NCBI RefSeq assembly: GCF_002154225.1 | Contig: NZ_MTSE01000003.1 | Span: forward strand, 620,001-684,000 | Origin: Hymenobacter crusticola | GTDB taxonomy: Bacteria > Bacteroidota > Bacteroidia > Cytophagales > Hymenobacteraceae | Length of the DNA: 64,000 bases | Reading direction: 5' to 3' | In this document: positions 24,283-33,108 of the stretch, piece by piece | How positions within the stretch are numbered: position 1 is the stretch's first letter | How the letters are laid out: each line of letters begins with the position of its first letter | Notes under the pieces: generated by a model | Database searches by the model: none | Seen by the model: the letters and a program-made list of their open reading frames with translations, nothing else | What the model was told of the DNA's origin: nothing | Made by a program: the position numbers and the translations under genes

Positions 24283-26544
24283 TTAAATCAGCTTATCCGG
24301 CGTGATGGGCAACTCACGAATGCGTTTGCCGGTGGCGTTGAACACCGCATTGGCAATGGCGGGCGCCATACCGATGATGGCGATTTCGCCAATGCCCTTG
24401 GTGCCGAGCGCATTCACGTGCGGATCCGGTTTGTTTACGAAGGCAAACTCCATGTTGGGCGCGTCGGCGTGAACGGGCACGTGGTAATCGGCTAGGTCCT
24501 TGGTCACGTAGCGGCCATACCGGTCGTCGATTACAGCGCCTTCCGTCAGGGCCATGCCAATGCCGCCCACGGCGCCGCCCATCATCTGGTTGCCCGCAGT
24601 TTTTTGGTTAACAATGGTGCCCGCATCGGCGCAGGAAATAACTTTCTTCACTCGTACTTCGCCTGTCAGTGGCTGCACATGCACCTGCACAAAGTGCACC
24701 GAGTACGAATACATCGAATACTTATCTCGGTCGCTGCCGCCCGGCTTCGACTCGATGGTGACTTCGACTTCGGCTTCGTTGTTTTGCCGGAGCAGATCAG
24801 AGTAGGCGGCTTTGGCTAGCTTGTCATTAGCTAGGCTCAGGTGGCCTTCCATGATAACGATGTCTTCCGGTTTGGCCGCGCTGAAAACCTGCCCATTGGG
24901 CGTGGCCGCAGCAAGCTGATGCAGCTTCTCCCGCAACGCGATACAGGCATCCTGCACCGCGGCGCCTACCGTATTCACGGTAGAAGAACCACCCTGCGAT
25001 GGTGCCGTGGGAAAAGTCGAATTGCCCAGTTGAAAAGTAATCTTTTCCGGTGGCAAACCTAGGGTCGTAGCGGCAATTTGCACCATGGCCGTGCCCGTGC
25101 CCGGCCCGATGTCAGTGGTAGCACTTTGCAGCACCACCGTGCCTTTTTTGGTTAGGATAGCTTTCATCTTGGCCGAGCCGCGGTGCGCGCCGAATGTGCC
25201 CACGCCCATGCCGTAGCCGACCAGCCACTCACCGCTTTTCACTGAGCCAGGTTGTTGCTTGCGGTTGCTCCAGCCAATGCGCTCCGCCCCCATCTGGAAG
25301 CACTCTTTCAAGTACTTTGTCGACCAAGGCTTGCCGTTGTCGGGGTCCGTGTCGGTGTAGTTGCGTAGGCGAAATTCCAGGGGGTCGAGGTTCAACGCGT
25401 GGGCCATTTCATCCATGGCCGATTCGAGCGCGAAGGCACCAGTTGCTTCGCCAGGGCCGCGCATCCAAACCGGCGTGCTCACGTCGAGGGAGGCAATGCG
25501 GTAGCGCGTGGTTACGTTGGGCGCCGTGTACATCATCCGCGTCTGCTGCAACGTCGATTCCGTAAACTGCTCGTAAGTAGAGGTTTGCCCCACCGACTCG
25601 TGCGTGATGGCCGTCAGCTTGCCGTCGGGCGTGGCGCTCATCCCAATCTTCTGCCACGTGTAGGGCCGGTAGCCTACCATCGTAAACATCTGCTCCCGCG
25701 TTAGCACCAGCTTCACCGGACGGCCTACTTTCTTAGCGGCAATGATGGCGGCTGTTTCGTGGGGCCAGTTGTGCAAGCCGTTACCGAAGGCGCCGCCCAC
25801 AAACGTGGCAATGACCTTCACGTTGGCTTCCGGGATGCCCCAATCTTTGGCAAACGCACGTTGCGTACCAATGACGGCCTGCGTCTTATCGTACACCGTA
25901 AGCCGGTCGGGGGCTTCCCAGTGCGCAATGATGGATTGCAGCTCCATTGGGTTGTGCATCTCCGACGGAATCACATATTCGGCTTCTAGCTTGGTAGCAC
26001 CGTTTTTGTAGGCATCAGCCTCGCCGCGCTGGTAGTCCGCCAGCGGCGACTTGGGATTCTTTTTGGCTTGGGCAGGCAGGTAGCCCTGACCTAGGTTGGC
26101 TTCCAGATTCGTCTGGTGTTTGTCTTGGTCGTATTGCGCTTTCACCAACGACGCCGCGTAGCGGGCCCGCTCGAGCGTGTCGGCTACCACTACAGCAATG
26201 GGCTGGTCGTTAAAAACCACTTTGTTGTCGTGAAAAACACGCAAAGGCTGCCCAGCCGTGGGTGGCTCGGCGGGGTGGTCGCGCTCGGCAAAACCGGGCA
26301 CCTTGGGGGAGTTTAGGTGGGTAATAACGGCTAGCACGCCTGGCGCCCGTTCGGCCTGGCGCGTTTCAATATTTTTAATGCTACCCTTGGCAATGGTGCT
26401 GCCCACCAGCACGGCGTGTACCAGGTTAGGCAGCTCATACTCAGCAGAGTACTTAGCGGCCCCCGTTACTTTCAGCCGCCCATCCACCCGGTTCATCGGC
26501 TCGCCAATGGCGCCGCTCTGACTTTTCTGAAGTTGTTCGCTCAT
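24283..26544 (-). CDS. Molybdopterin-binding subunit of aldehyde oxidoreductase (PaoC/YagR-like)
   Basis: The 753-residue large subunit of a xanthine-oxidase-family molybdenum enzyme, closest in layout to periplasmic PaoABC, which oxidises aldehydes. It starts with the hammerhead domain (GEPMNRVDGRLKVTGAAKYSAEY), has the cofactor-binding region TFVGGAFGNG and VWMRGPGEATGAFALES, the segment GGSSTVNTVGAAVQDA, and the C-terminal GTKGIGEIAIIGMAPAIANAV with the catalytic base glutamate of the family. Full length is retained. It is the last of three genes on the minus strand, with a 23-bp gap from the FAD subunit. The true substrate is unknown. Confidence 0.93.
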   Translation of the reverse strand: MSEQLQKSQSGAIGEPMNRVDGRLKVTGAAKYSAEYELPNLVHAVLVGSTIAKGSIKNIETRQAERAPGVLAVITHLNSPKVPGFAERDHPAEPPTAGQPLRVFHDNKVVFNDQPIAVVVADTLERARYAASLVKAQYDQDKHQTNLEANLGQGYLPAQAKKNPKSPLADYQRGEADAYKNGATKLEAEYVIPSEMHNPMELQSIIAHWEAPDRLTVYDKTQAVIGTQRAFAKDWGIPEANVKVIATFVGGAFGNGLHNWPHETAAIIAAKKVGRPVKLVLTREQMFTMVGYRPYTWQKIGMSATPDGKLTAITHESVGQTSTYEQFTESTLQQTRMMYTAPNVTTRYRIASLDVSTPVWMRGPGEATGAFALESAMDEMAHALNLDPLEFRLRNYTDTDPDNGKPWSTKYLKECFQMGAERIGWSNRKQQPGSVKSGEWLVGYGMGVGTFGAHRGSAKMKAILTKKGTVVLQSATTDIGPGTGTAMVQIAATTLGLPPEKITFQLGNSTFPTAPSQGGSSTVNTVGAAVQDACIALREKLHQLAAATPNGQVFSAAKPEDIVIMEGHLSLANDKLAKAAYSDLLRQNNEAEVEVTIESKPGGSDRDKYSMYSYSVHFVQVHVQPLTGEVRVKKVISCADAGTIVNQKTAGNQMMGGAVGGIGMALTEGAVIDDRYGRYVTKDLADYHVPVHADAPNMEFAFVNKPDPHVNALGTKGIGEIAIIGMAPAIANAVFNATGKRIRELPITPDKLI

Positions 26545-26567
26545 CGTAAGGTCTTGGAACGTAGGGA

Positions 26568-27551
26568 TTAGGCAACCGCCGCTGCTGTTTTGAGCGCTTG
26601 CACGATAGAGTTGGGTGCCAACTTAAGCTTATACGCGTTGTACTTGAAGGCTTTAGCACCGCGCATGGCCACCTCGGCGGCTTGGCGGAACGTTTCTTCC
26701 GTCGCCGGCTTGCCAATCAGGGCCTTTTCGGCTTCCGTGAGGCGCCATGGCTTATGCGCAACCCCGCCCATAGCGAGGCGAGCGTCCTTAATAGTATTGT
26801 TGTCGATGCTGAGCGCCGCGGCTACCGACACCAAGGCAAAGGCATAGCTAGCCCGCTCACGCACTTTTAGGTAGTGCACATGCTTGGTGAATGCCGCATC
26901 CGGAATCTCCACAGCCGTAACCAACTCACCCTGAGCTAGGTTTGTATCTTGCTGAGGGGTGTCGCCGGGCAGGCGGTGAAACTCGGCGAAGGGAATCCGC
27001 CGGTCACCTTTGGGGCCGCTCACCAGCACGGTGGCGTCGAGGGCTACAAGGGCCACGCTCATGTCGGAGGGGTGCACGGCAATGCACTTGTCCGAGAAGC
27101 CGAAGATGGCGTGCATGCGGTTATAGCCTTCTAGCGCGCCACAGCCAGAGCCTGGCTCTCGCTTGTTGCAGGGCAACGCCGTGTCGTAGAAATAATGGCA
27201 GCGCGTGCGTTGCAGCATGTTGCCGCCAACGGTAGCCATGTTGCGCAGCTGCGCTGAAGCACCCGCGTTGAGCGCCTGCGCAAGTAGCGGCTGCTTTTCC
27301 AGGACGAGCTTATCCTCAGCCACAGCCCCATTCAACGCCAACGCCCCGATCCGCGTGCTGTTGCCTTCGTGCTCTATTTTGTTGAGCGGCAGCTTGTTGA
27401 TATCAATTAACTTGAGCGGCGTCATCACCCCGCGCTTCATCAAATCAATCAGGTTAGTACCGCCGGCAATGATCTTGGCATTAGGATCTTTGGCGAGGGC
27501 ATCAATTGCGGCCTTCTGCTTGGTAGGCCGCATGTACTGGAACTGGTTCAT
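26568..27551 (-). CDS. FAD-binding subunit of aldehyde oxidoreductase (PaoB/YagS-like)
   Basis: The 327-residue medium subunit, which carries FAD and passes electrons from the iron-sulfur subunit. It shows the flavin-binding IIAGGTNLIDLMKRGV near residue 27, ATVGGNMLQRTRC with the G-G-N motif, and the C-terminal domain from TAVEIPD onward. A C-x6-C-N-K-R-E-P-G-S-G-C segment (residues 129 onward) matches the extra cluster-binding loop of PaoB-type subunits, which bind a [4Fe-4S] centre. The start at 27551 overlaps the stop of the upstream small subunit by four bases (ATGA), showing tight translational coupling. Confidence 0.92.
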   Translation of the reverse strand: MNQFQYMRPTKQKAAIDALAKDPNAKIIAGGTNLIDLMKRGVMTPLKLIDINKLPLNKIEHEGNSTRIGALALNGAVAEDKLVLEKQPLLAQALNAGASAQLRNMATVGGNMLQRTRCHYFYDTALPCNKREPGSGCGALEGYNRMHAIFGFSDKCIAVHPSDMSVALVALDATVLVSGPKGDRRIPFAEFHRLPGDTPQQDTNLAQGELVTAVEIPDAAFTKHVHYLKVRERASYAFALVSVAAALSIDNNTIKDARLAMGGVAHKPWRLTEAEKALIGKPATEETFRQAAEVAMRGAKAFKYNAYKLKLAPNSIVQALKTAAAVA

Positions 27552-28171
27552 ACCTTCTGCCCTCCTCCTTTTACTTCCTGAATGGCCGCCACGATGTTCG
27601 AATAAGCCCCGCACCGGCAGATATTGCCGCTCATAAACTCCCGAATCTCGTCTTCCGAACCGGCGTGGCCTTCGCGCACGCAAGCCACAGCCGACATGAT
27701 CTGCCCGGGCGTGCAGTAGCCGCACTGAAAGCCATCGTGCTTGATGAAGGCTTCTTGCATGGGGTGCAGGTCGTCGCCCTTAGCTAGGCCTTCGATGGTC
27801 GTGATTTCCTTGCCTTCCTGCATCACAGCGAAGGTTAGGCAGGAGTTTACACGCTTGCCGTCAATGTGCACGGTGCAAGCGCCGCATTGGCCGTAGTCGC
27901 AGCCTTTTTTGGTGCCGGTTAGGCCAAGCTGTTCGCGCAAAAGGTCGAGCAGTGTAGTGCGCGGCTCAATGGACAATTTATGCTTGTGTCCATTGATATC
28001 CAGCCGTACAGGTATCTTTTCGAATACGGCGGCTACTTTCTCGTCTATTTCAGCCGCCGCCGCTTGCAGCACGGGGCCTGGCGTAAAAGCGAGGGCCGTG
28101 AGCAGCGACGACTGTTTGAGGAACGTTCGCCGCGCCTCGTCGTGGTTTGGTTGTTCGGGTTCGGGGTTCAT
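27548..28171 (-). CDS. Tat-exported [2Fe-2S] subunit of aldehyde oxidoreductase (PaoA/YagT-like)
   Basis: The 207-residue iron-sulfur subunit. The N-terminus has a twin-arginine signal (ARRTFLKQSSLLTALAF) near residues 13-30. The first [2Fe-2S] site is in the plant-ferredoxin domain (KKGCDYGQCGACTVHIDGK, then C about 20 residues on); the second is in the helical domain (GFQCGYCTPGQI and GNICRCGAY). All eight cysteines expected for the family are visible. Only this subunit needs the signal, as it carries the folded complex across the membrane. It is the first gene of the operon; its promoter is in the 529-bp gap shared with the gene at 28701. Confidence 0.95.
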   Translation of the reverse strand: MNPEPEQPNHDEARRTFLKQSSLLTALAFTPGPVLQAAAAEIDEKVAAVFEKIPVRLDINGHKHKLSIEPRTTLLDLLREQLGLTGTKKGCDYGQCGACTVHIDGKRVNSCLTFAVMQEGKEITTIEGLAKGDDLHPMQEAFIKHDGFQCGYCTPGQIMSAVACVREGHAGSEDEIREFMSGNICRCGAYSNIVAAIQEVKGGGQKV

Positions 28172-28551
28172 AGCTGTGGGAAAGTAATAAGTGCTTGCAA
28201 GTCAATACGAAAGGGCGAAGACACGATGCTTACAAAACGCAAGTAAAAGGTATAAGAAAACCGGACCGATAGAAATCGTTCAGAAAAGGAAATTACGATC
28301 AAAATTATCAACTCTATTTCCGACCCTATGTTGGGTCGCTTAGAAAGAGTATGGATGAAAATAGCTTACAACTAAGCTTATTTATCTCTTATCCAACCCT
28401 AGCCTGCTGGCCTTCTTCCTATTCACGCAACTTCACTAGGTTAGCCTGAACGCACTATTCCGTCCTATTGAAGTTCATCGATTAATTGATCTTGTTCAGC
28501 GCAGTGCGATAATCGTTCAACGCGGTTATCAGCAAATACCTGCATAATCAT
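28172..28551. other. Divergent upstream region
   Basis: This is the operon-proximal part of the 529-bp gap between the aldehyde oxidoreductase operon and the lectin gene. No reading frame, hairpin or molybdenum-cofactor riboswitch was recognised. It becomes more AT-rich toward the paired palindromes at 28552-28617. Confidence 0.4.
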
Positions 28552-28563
28552 ATGTATGTACAT
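28552..28563. promoter_or_regulatory. Operator candidate ATGTATGTACAT
   Basis: A 12-bp near-palindrome upstream of the -7 box at 28585. A variant (ATGTATATACAT) follows at 28606. The same pair appears at 34003-34029 ahead of a nitroreductase gene. Confidence 0.6.
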
Positions 28564-28584
28564 GTAATTATACATGAAGTATTG

Positions 28585-28592
28585 TACTTTTG
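28585..28592 (+). promoter_or_regulatory. Bacteroidota -7 element
   Basis: TACTTTTG matches TAnnTTTG and sits between the two palindromes, 108 bp before the start of the lectin gene. No canonical -33 box is clear. Confidence 0.45.
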
Positions 28593-28605
28593 CATTGGTT
28601 AATAT

Positions 28606-28617
28606 ATGTATATACAT
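28606..28617. promoter_or_regulatory. Operator candidate ATGTATATACAT
   Basis: A perfect 12-bp palindrome 13 bp downstream of the -7 box, so a bound protein could block transcription start. It is the same sequence as 34018-34029. Confidence 0.6.
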
Positions 28618-28700
28618 AAAACAAGGGTAGCTTCTATAATGCTACTCAACCCTCTCCGCCCTTCCTGCACTAAGTTGTCACATCTGTTTGCAAATCGACA

Positions 28701-30884
28701 ATGTTTTTTTCTACATCAGGCCGCAAGTTGGCCTTTATCAGCACTTTGCTCGGTCTGAGCGTAGTGGGAAATGCCACGCCAGCTGTAGGGCCTACTGAAC
28801 TAGTAGCAGTGCCACAAAGCGACTCGCAACGCAATTCGGCCACGCTATTCTGGTTGCCACCAGGAGATACCGATTACCAATTCAACAAGACGGCTAGGGC
28901 AAATACAAGTTGTTCAGGGGTAGGCAGCAGTTTTACCATCAACCCCATCAACGATGGAAATGATGGCTCAGTGTGGCGTAAGCAGCTGGTTAGCCTCAAT
29001 ACATCGTTCACCGTTCAGTTCAACGCTTACTTTGGTTCGCGCGGTGGTAGCGACGGGATGACATTTGCGTTACAACGCGATGTTGCCGGGACAAGCCTTG
29101 CAGCGGGAGGCGGACAAAACCTAGGGATTGGCGGGGCAACCCCGGTGTTGGCTGTGGAGTTTGACACCTATAATAACGGCACGACCGTAAATGACATCGC
29201 TCAAGATCACCTCGCTATTTTTGAGATCAACCAGAGCCGAAGCAAGGACATCAACAAGCCCGTAGCGGGTCCGGTGCAAGCGTATGCAAACGGAGCAAAA
29301 ATTACGGATGGCAAGTATCATCCGGTGAAGATTGTGTGGACGAAAGGTACTCAGACCTTACAGGTATATTTTGACGGGGCAACTACGCCGCACCTAACCT
29401 ACACAGAAAACAACCTGGTAAACAATCTATTTGCTGGCAACCCAATGGTTTACTGGGGCTTTACGGCATCCTCAGGCACCTTATATGGGGAAGAGCATAG
29501 CATCTGTAACCTCACGTTTACGCTCGACTCAGACGACGATGGCTACCTCGATACAGTGGACCTAGACGATGATAATGATGGCATTGCCGACGTGATAGAA
29601 GCTAGCAATGTGGATGCTACTGGCGACGCTGACAACGACGGCATCGTTAATTACCAGGATAGCGACTTTGGACCTTTAAACGCCTACAGCGTGGTAGCTA
29701 GCCTCGACCTCGACGGCGATGGCTTGATCAATCAGCTAGACCTAGATGCTGATAATGACGGCATTACAGATGCATTAGAAGCAAGTGGTGGCCAGACCCC
29801 GGCGGCGCTAGCAGCCTCCCAGAACTACCAACGCACCGGCACCGAAGCCGGGCGGCTGACCAACAGTGTCGATACGCAAGGTCGGCCGCAGAACAGCGCC
29901 AGCACTGCATCACCTGTGCTTGACACAGATAATGATGGGAAGCCCGATTTCCTGGATACCAACGCCGATGGCGACGCTTTTCTGGATTGGAGCGAAGGGT
30001 TTGATGACAATAGCAACGGTAAATCGCAAGACGACTACCAGACGAGAGCAGCGGCCTTCAGTGGCGTAGCAACTTATTATCCGTGGACGAACTTGAATAG
30101 CCAAGGGCTACCCGCATGGCTACAAGACGCAAACAACAACCGCTATCCTGATTTCTTGGATGTTACTTCCAGCTACTACCACGATACGGACAAGGACGGC
30201 CTAGTTGATTTGATGGACCCAACCAATGGGGGTAATGATTACGCGGCCGTTTCCAATATTCCCGACGCGAATAAGAACAACCTGACCGACTACCGGGATG
30301 CTGCCGCGGCAACGCCCCTGCCCGTTGAACTGGTTTCGTTTGACGTGCGCGTGAGCGGTAAACAGGCACGTTTGTCGTGGATCACGGCGTCGGAGCACAA
30401 TAGCGCTTACTTTGCCATCGAAACGAGCCGCGACGGGCTCACATTTGCCACCACGGGTCAGGTAGCGGCCCAAGGCACTAGCAGCACGCAGTACGCCTAT
30501 CAGTACCTCGATCCGCTTTTCACATCGCACGAAGGCGCTACCGTGTACTACCGCTTGCGGCAGGTTGACAAAGATGAAACAACTACCTACTCTCCTATCC
30601 GCGCATTGGCCACGCAAGCGAAGGCAAGCACCACCGCCGTACAAGCGTACCCTAGCCCCTTCGCCACTAGCCTAACCGTTATTGTGCAAGCCGAGCAAAC
30701 CGAATTAGCCGTGCTTCGACTGGTGAATACGACGGGCCATCAACTATTGCAACGCACTATTACTTTGGAGCCCGGTACTAACACCTTCTCCTTGCCGGAG
30801 GCCGCGCGCTGGCCTGCTGGGCTCTACTTACTAGAGGTGCAGCAAGGAGCGCACCGCGAGCAACGACGCATCGTGCACGAATAA
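28701..30884 (+). CDS. Secreted L-type lectin / thrombospondin-3 repeat protein with T9SS domain
   Basis: A 727-residue secreted protein. After a short signal peptide (ending near NATPAVG) comes a bacterial L-type lectin domain (about 60-275): TINPINDGNDGSVWRKQ, GGSDGMTFALQRD, VLAVEFDTYNNGT and the late YWGFTASSGTLYGEEHSICNL. Thrombospondin type 3 calcium-binding repeats follow (DSDDDGYLDTVDLDDDNDG, DADNDGIVNYQD, DLDGDGLINQLDLDADNDG and later copies to about 530). The C-terminal part includes a beta domain (PVELVSFDVRVSGKQARLSW) and a type IX sorting domain from AYPSPFATSLTV to the end. It likely binds carbohydrate at or outside the cell. Paired palindromes lie in its promoter. Confidence 0.9.
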   Translation: MFFSTSGRKLAFISTLLGLSVVGNATPAVGPTELVAVPQSDSQRNSATLFWLPPGDTDYQFNKTARANTSCSGVGSSFTINPINDGNDGSVWRKQLVSLNTSFTVQFNAYFGSRGGSDGMTFALQRDVAGTSLAAGGGQNLGIGGATPVLAVEFDTYNNGTTVNDIAQDHLAIFEINQSRSKDINKPVAGPVQAYANGAKITDGKYHPVKIVWTKGTQTLQVYFDGATTPHLTYTENNLVNNLFAGNPMVYWGFTASSGTLYGEEHSICNLTFTLDSDDDGYLDTVDLDDDNDGIADVIEASNVDATGDADNDGIVNYQDSDFGPLNAYSVVASLDLDGDGLINQLDLDADNDGITDALEASGGQTPAALAASQNYQRTGTEAGRLTNSVDTQGRPQNSASTASPVLDTDNDGKPDFLDTNADGDAFLDWSEGFDDNSNGKSQDDYQTRAAAFSGVATYYPWTNLNSQGLPAWLQDANNNRYPDFLDVTSSYYHDTDKDGLVDLMDPTNGGNDYAAVSNIPDANKNNLTDYRDAAAATPLPVELVSFDVRVSGKQARLSWITASEHNSAYFAIETSRDGLTFATTGQVAAQGTSSTQYAYQYLDPLFTSHEGATVYYRLRQVDKDETTTYSPIRALATQAKASTTAVQAYPSPFATSLTVIVQAEQTELAVLRLVNTTGHQLLQRTITLEPGTNTFSLPEAARWPAGLYLLEVQQGAHREQRRIVHE

Positions 30885-30928
30885 GAAGTTGGGGCTAGCT
30901 ACTGTAGTAGCTAGCCCCAACTTCTTAT
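30881..30928. terminator. Two-way terminator that contains both stop codons
   Basis: Perfect 23-bp arms (30881-30903 and 30906-30928) with two bases between them. The left arm includes the stop of the lectin gene (30882-30884), the right arm the stop of the opposing rRNA methyltransferase (30925-30927). Confidence 0.9.
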
Positions 30929-31671
30929 AGCGTCCGGTGAAAGTTATCTAGTAGAATCGCCGCCGATACGGCCACGTTTAGGCTTTCAGCGCCACCCGCG
31001 CCAGGAATAAAGAGGCGCTGCGTGAGCCGCTCTAGTACCTCGGGCCTAGGTCCGTGCGACTCGCTGCCCATGATGAGTACCCCATTCGGGCGCAAGTCCA
31101 AGCGGTGAACATTGTCGCCTTCGAGGTGGGCACCGTAGCGCGGCCATTCTGCGGGCAAGGAATCGAGCCAGGCGGGCAGCTCGCGCTGCCACACGGGCAC
31201 GCGGGTGAAGGAGCCCATGGTTGCCGCCACCGTTTTGGGGGCCCAGGGGTCGGCGCAGGTATCAGAGCACACTACCCCAGCCAGGCCATACCAATCGGCC
31301 AGCCGAATCAGCGTACCTAGGTTGCCAGGGTCGCGTACTTGATCGAGGGCAAGCAGCAGCGTACCTGCAGTGGGCGTCAGGGGCGTTTCTGGCGGCAGCT
31401 GGGCAATGGCCAGGGCCGTGGTGTTCGTGCTTAGTGTGCCGAGGCGCGTTAGCTCCTCCTCCGATAACAGCTCCACCGGCACTCCCCGGGGCACTTCAGC
31501 CCGGATCTTTTCGGCAAACTCCGGGGTCAGAAAGAGGCGCTCGGTGGAGAGGGCCGAACCCAGCAGCTCGCGCACGCTTTTGCCTCCTTCCACCAGGAAG
31601 GCCTCATGCCGCAGCCGGTACTTTTTCTGTTTTAGTTGTTCTACGCGGGTTTTCTGAGCTTTGGAGAGCAT
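30925..31671 (-). CDS. TrmH/SpoU-family RNA 2'-O-methyltransferase
   Basis: A 248-residue SPOUT methyltransferase that should methylate 2'-hydroxyls of rRNA or tRNA using S-adenosylmethionine. The N-terminal substrate-binding domain has QLKQKKYRLRHEAFLVEGGKSVRELL. The knot domain carries the three SpoU motifs: LLALDQVRDPGNLGTLIRLADWYG, then ILIMGSESHGPRPEV, and LFIPGAGGAESLNVAVSAAILL. The start at 31671 fits family starts; an upstream ATG at 31716 would add 15 hydrophobic residues. The exact target nucleotide is unknown. Confidence 0.9.
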   Translation of the reverse strand: MLSKAQKTRVEQLKQKKYRLRHEAFLVEGGKSVRELLGSALSTERLFLTPEFAEKIRAEVPRGVPVELLSEEELTRLGTLSTNTTALAIAQLPPETPLTPTAGTLLLALDQVRDPGNLGTLIRLADWYGLAGVVCSDTCADPWAPKTVAATMGSFTRVPVWQRELPAWLDSLPAEWPRYGAHLEGDNVHRLDLRPNGVLIMGSESHGPRPEVLERLTQRLFIPGAGGAESLNVAVSAAILLDNFHRTL

Positions 31672-31713
31672 AAATAAAGGGGCAAGCAAAAGAGCAGCTA
31701 AAGCAAAGCCCAG

Positions 31714-31721
31714 CAAATCTA
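31714..31721 (-). promoter_or_regulatory. Bacteroidota -7 element
   Basis: On the minus strand the bases read TAGATTTG, an exact TAnnTTTG match, 42 bp upstream of the methyltransferase start. No -33 TTG is at the usual distance. Confidence 0.4.
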
Positions 31722-31746
31722 CAATCGAACCGCCGCAACGCGTTGC

Positions 31747-32817
31747 TTAGTATTGGTATACAACTGCGTTGATGTTCATGCCTGCGCCCACCGAAGCTAG
31801 CACCACAAGGTCGCCGGCTTCCAACCGGTGGTCGGCCAACTGCTCTTTCTGTAGTAAGTCGATCAGCGTAGGCAGCGTCGCGACAGAGCTATTCCCAAGC
31901 CACCCAATGGTCATGGGCATTAAGTCCAGGTTAGGGCTAGCTTCCCCATAGAGCTGAAACAGGCGCTGCAAGATGGCCACGTCCATCTTCTCGTTGGCTT
32001 GATGCAGCAGCACTTTTTTAACTTGCGTGAGCGGAACTTGCGCTTTGTCGAGGGCGGTTTTCACTACCATCGGCACGTGTTGCAGGGCAAACTCATACAG
32101 CTTGCGGCCCTGCATTTTCATAAACCGATCGGGGCTCTCGCTCTGCGTAGGCGCGTACGATTTGCCCATGCTCAGCAGCCCGGCATACTCGTAGGCGTAG
32201 GTTTGGGTGTGATGAGCCAAAATGCCGACGTTGTCGGCCGTGCTAGCTTCCAGAATCACCGCTCCGCTCCCATCGCTAAATAGCATCGTGTCGCGGTCGT
32301 GCGGGTCTACCACGCGCGACAAGGTTTCGGTGCCAATCACTAGGCAGCGGCGCGCATCACCCGAGCGGATGTAATAGTTGGCTTGAATGAGAGCCTCTAG
32401 CCAGCCGGGACAGCCAAAAGCGAGGTCATAGGCTACGCAGTTGGGATTCTGAATACCGAGGCGCGCTTTGATGCGCGACGCCAGCGAAGGCACCAAATCT
32501 ACCCGGTTGCTGCCCTCGGCAACGTCGCCAAAATTGTGCGCGACAATGATATAGTCGAGGCTTTCGCGGTCGATACCAGAGCTTAGCAATGTTTCGTCGG
32601 CCGCTAGCCAACCTAGGTCGGAGGCGTTTTGCTCGGGGCGCGCGTAACGCCGCTCGCGGATGCCAGTAATGGCCTGAAAGCGCTCTAGCGTTATTGCAGG
32701 CGCCTGCTCGATCAGCGTGCCAGTAGCACTAAAAAAGCGAGTCGCACTAAAATCTTCGTTAGAAACAATAAGGTCAGGAATGCAGCTGCCACTAGCTACT
32801 AGCACAGATCGGATCAT
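31747..32817 (-). CDS. 3-oxoacyl-ACP synthase III (FabH-like)
   Basis: A thiolase-fold condensing enzyme of 356 residues that would join an acyl-CoA primer to malonyl-ACP. The catalytic triad is visible: cysteine 136 in DLAFGCPGWL, histidine in LLHQANEKM, and asparagine in GWLGNSSVATLPTL. The early segment FQAITGIRERRYA is the FabH substrate loop. It lacks the usual neighbours (plsX, rpmF), so it may serve secondary or branched fatty acids rather than general initiation. The start at 32817 is chosen because MIRSVLVASGSCIPDL matches the family start; the frame continues 38 residues upstream without family likeness. Confidence 0.88.
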   Translation of the reverse strand: MIRSVLVASGSCIPDLIVSNEDFSATRFFSATGTLIEQAPAITLERFQAITGIRERRYARPEQNASDLGWLAADETLLSSGIDRESLDYIIVAHNFGDVAEGSNRVDLVPSLASRIKARLGIQNPNCVAYDLAFGCPGWLEALIQANYYIRSGDARRCLVIGTETLSRVVDPHDRDTMLFSDGSGAVILEASTADNVGILAHHTQTYAYEYAGLLSMGKSYAPTQSESPDRFMKMQGRKLYEFALQHVPMVVKTALDKAQVPLTQVKKVLLHQANEKMDVAILQRLFQLYGEASPNLDLMPMTIGWLGNSSVATLPTLIDLLQKEQLADHRLEAGDLVVLASVGAGMNINAVVYQY

Positions 32818-33043
32818 GGGCAAAAAACAAGAAATAGCCTCGATCAAACCAGGCTGGATAAGGTGAATACGCGGAACAACCTGAGGAACGCAGGCTACCG
32901 TTTTACCTTGCCCTATTGAACAGGAAAACACCAGACGTAAGCCTAAAGGTACTATTTCTTCCTTATTGATCAGCTAAAGAACGACGACGTTTGTGTCCGC
33001 CATAGCGTTCAAAAGCCTTCTAGTTCGCTAGTGGCTTATACAA

Positions 33044-33089
33044 CAAACCGCCCCGACTACCTCCTGAGGAGATTAATCAGAGCGGTTTG
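33044..33089 (-). terminator. Possible terminator of the sod gene
   Basis: CAAACCGC (33044-33051) pairs with GCGGTTTG (33082-33089), and an inner CTCCTGAGGAG forms a second small stem. On the minus strand it lies just past the sod stop. The stem is short, so this is weak. Confidence 0.4.
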
Positions 33090-33108
33090 GTGAATTTCGG
33101 CAAGGCGG

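Noticed and set aside
28172..28700. Molybdenum cofactor riboswitch ahead of the aldehyde oxidoreductase operon
   Set aside because: No structured consensus was recognised in the leader next to 28171; only promoter-like palindromes further away.
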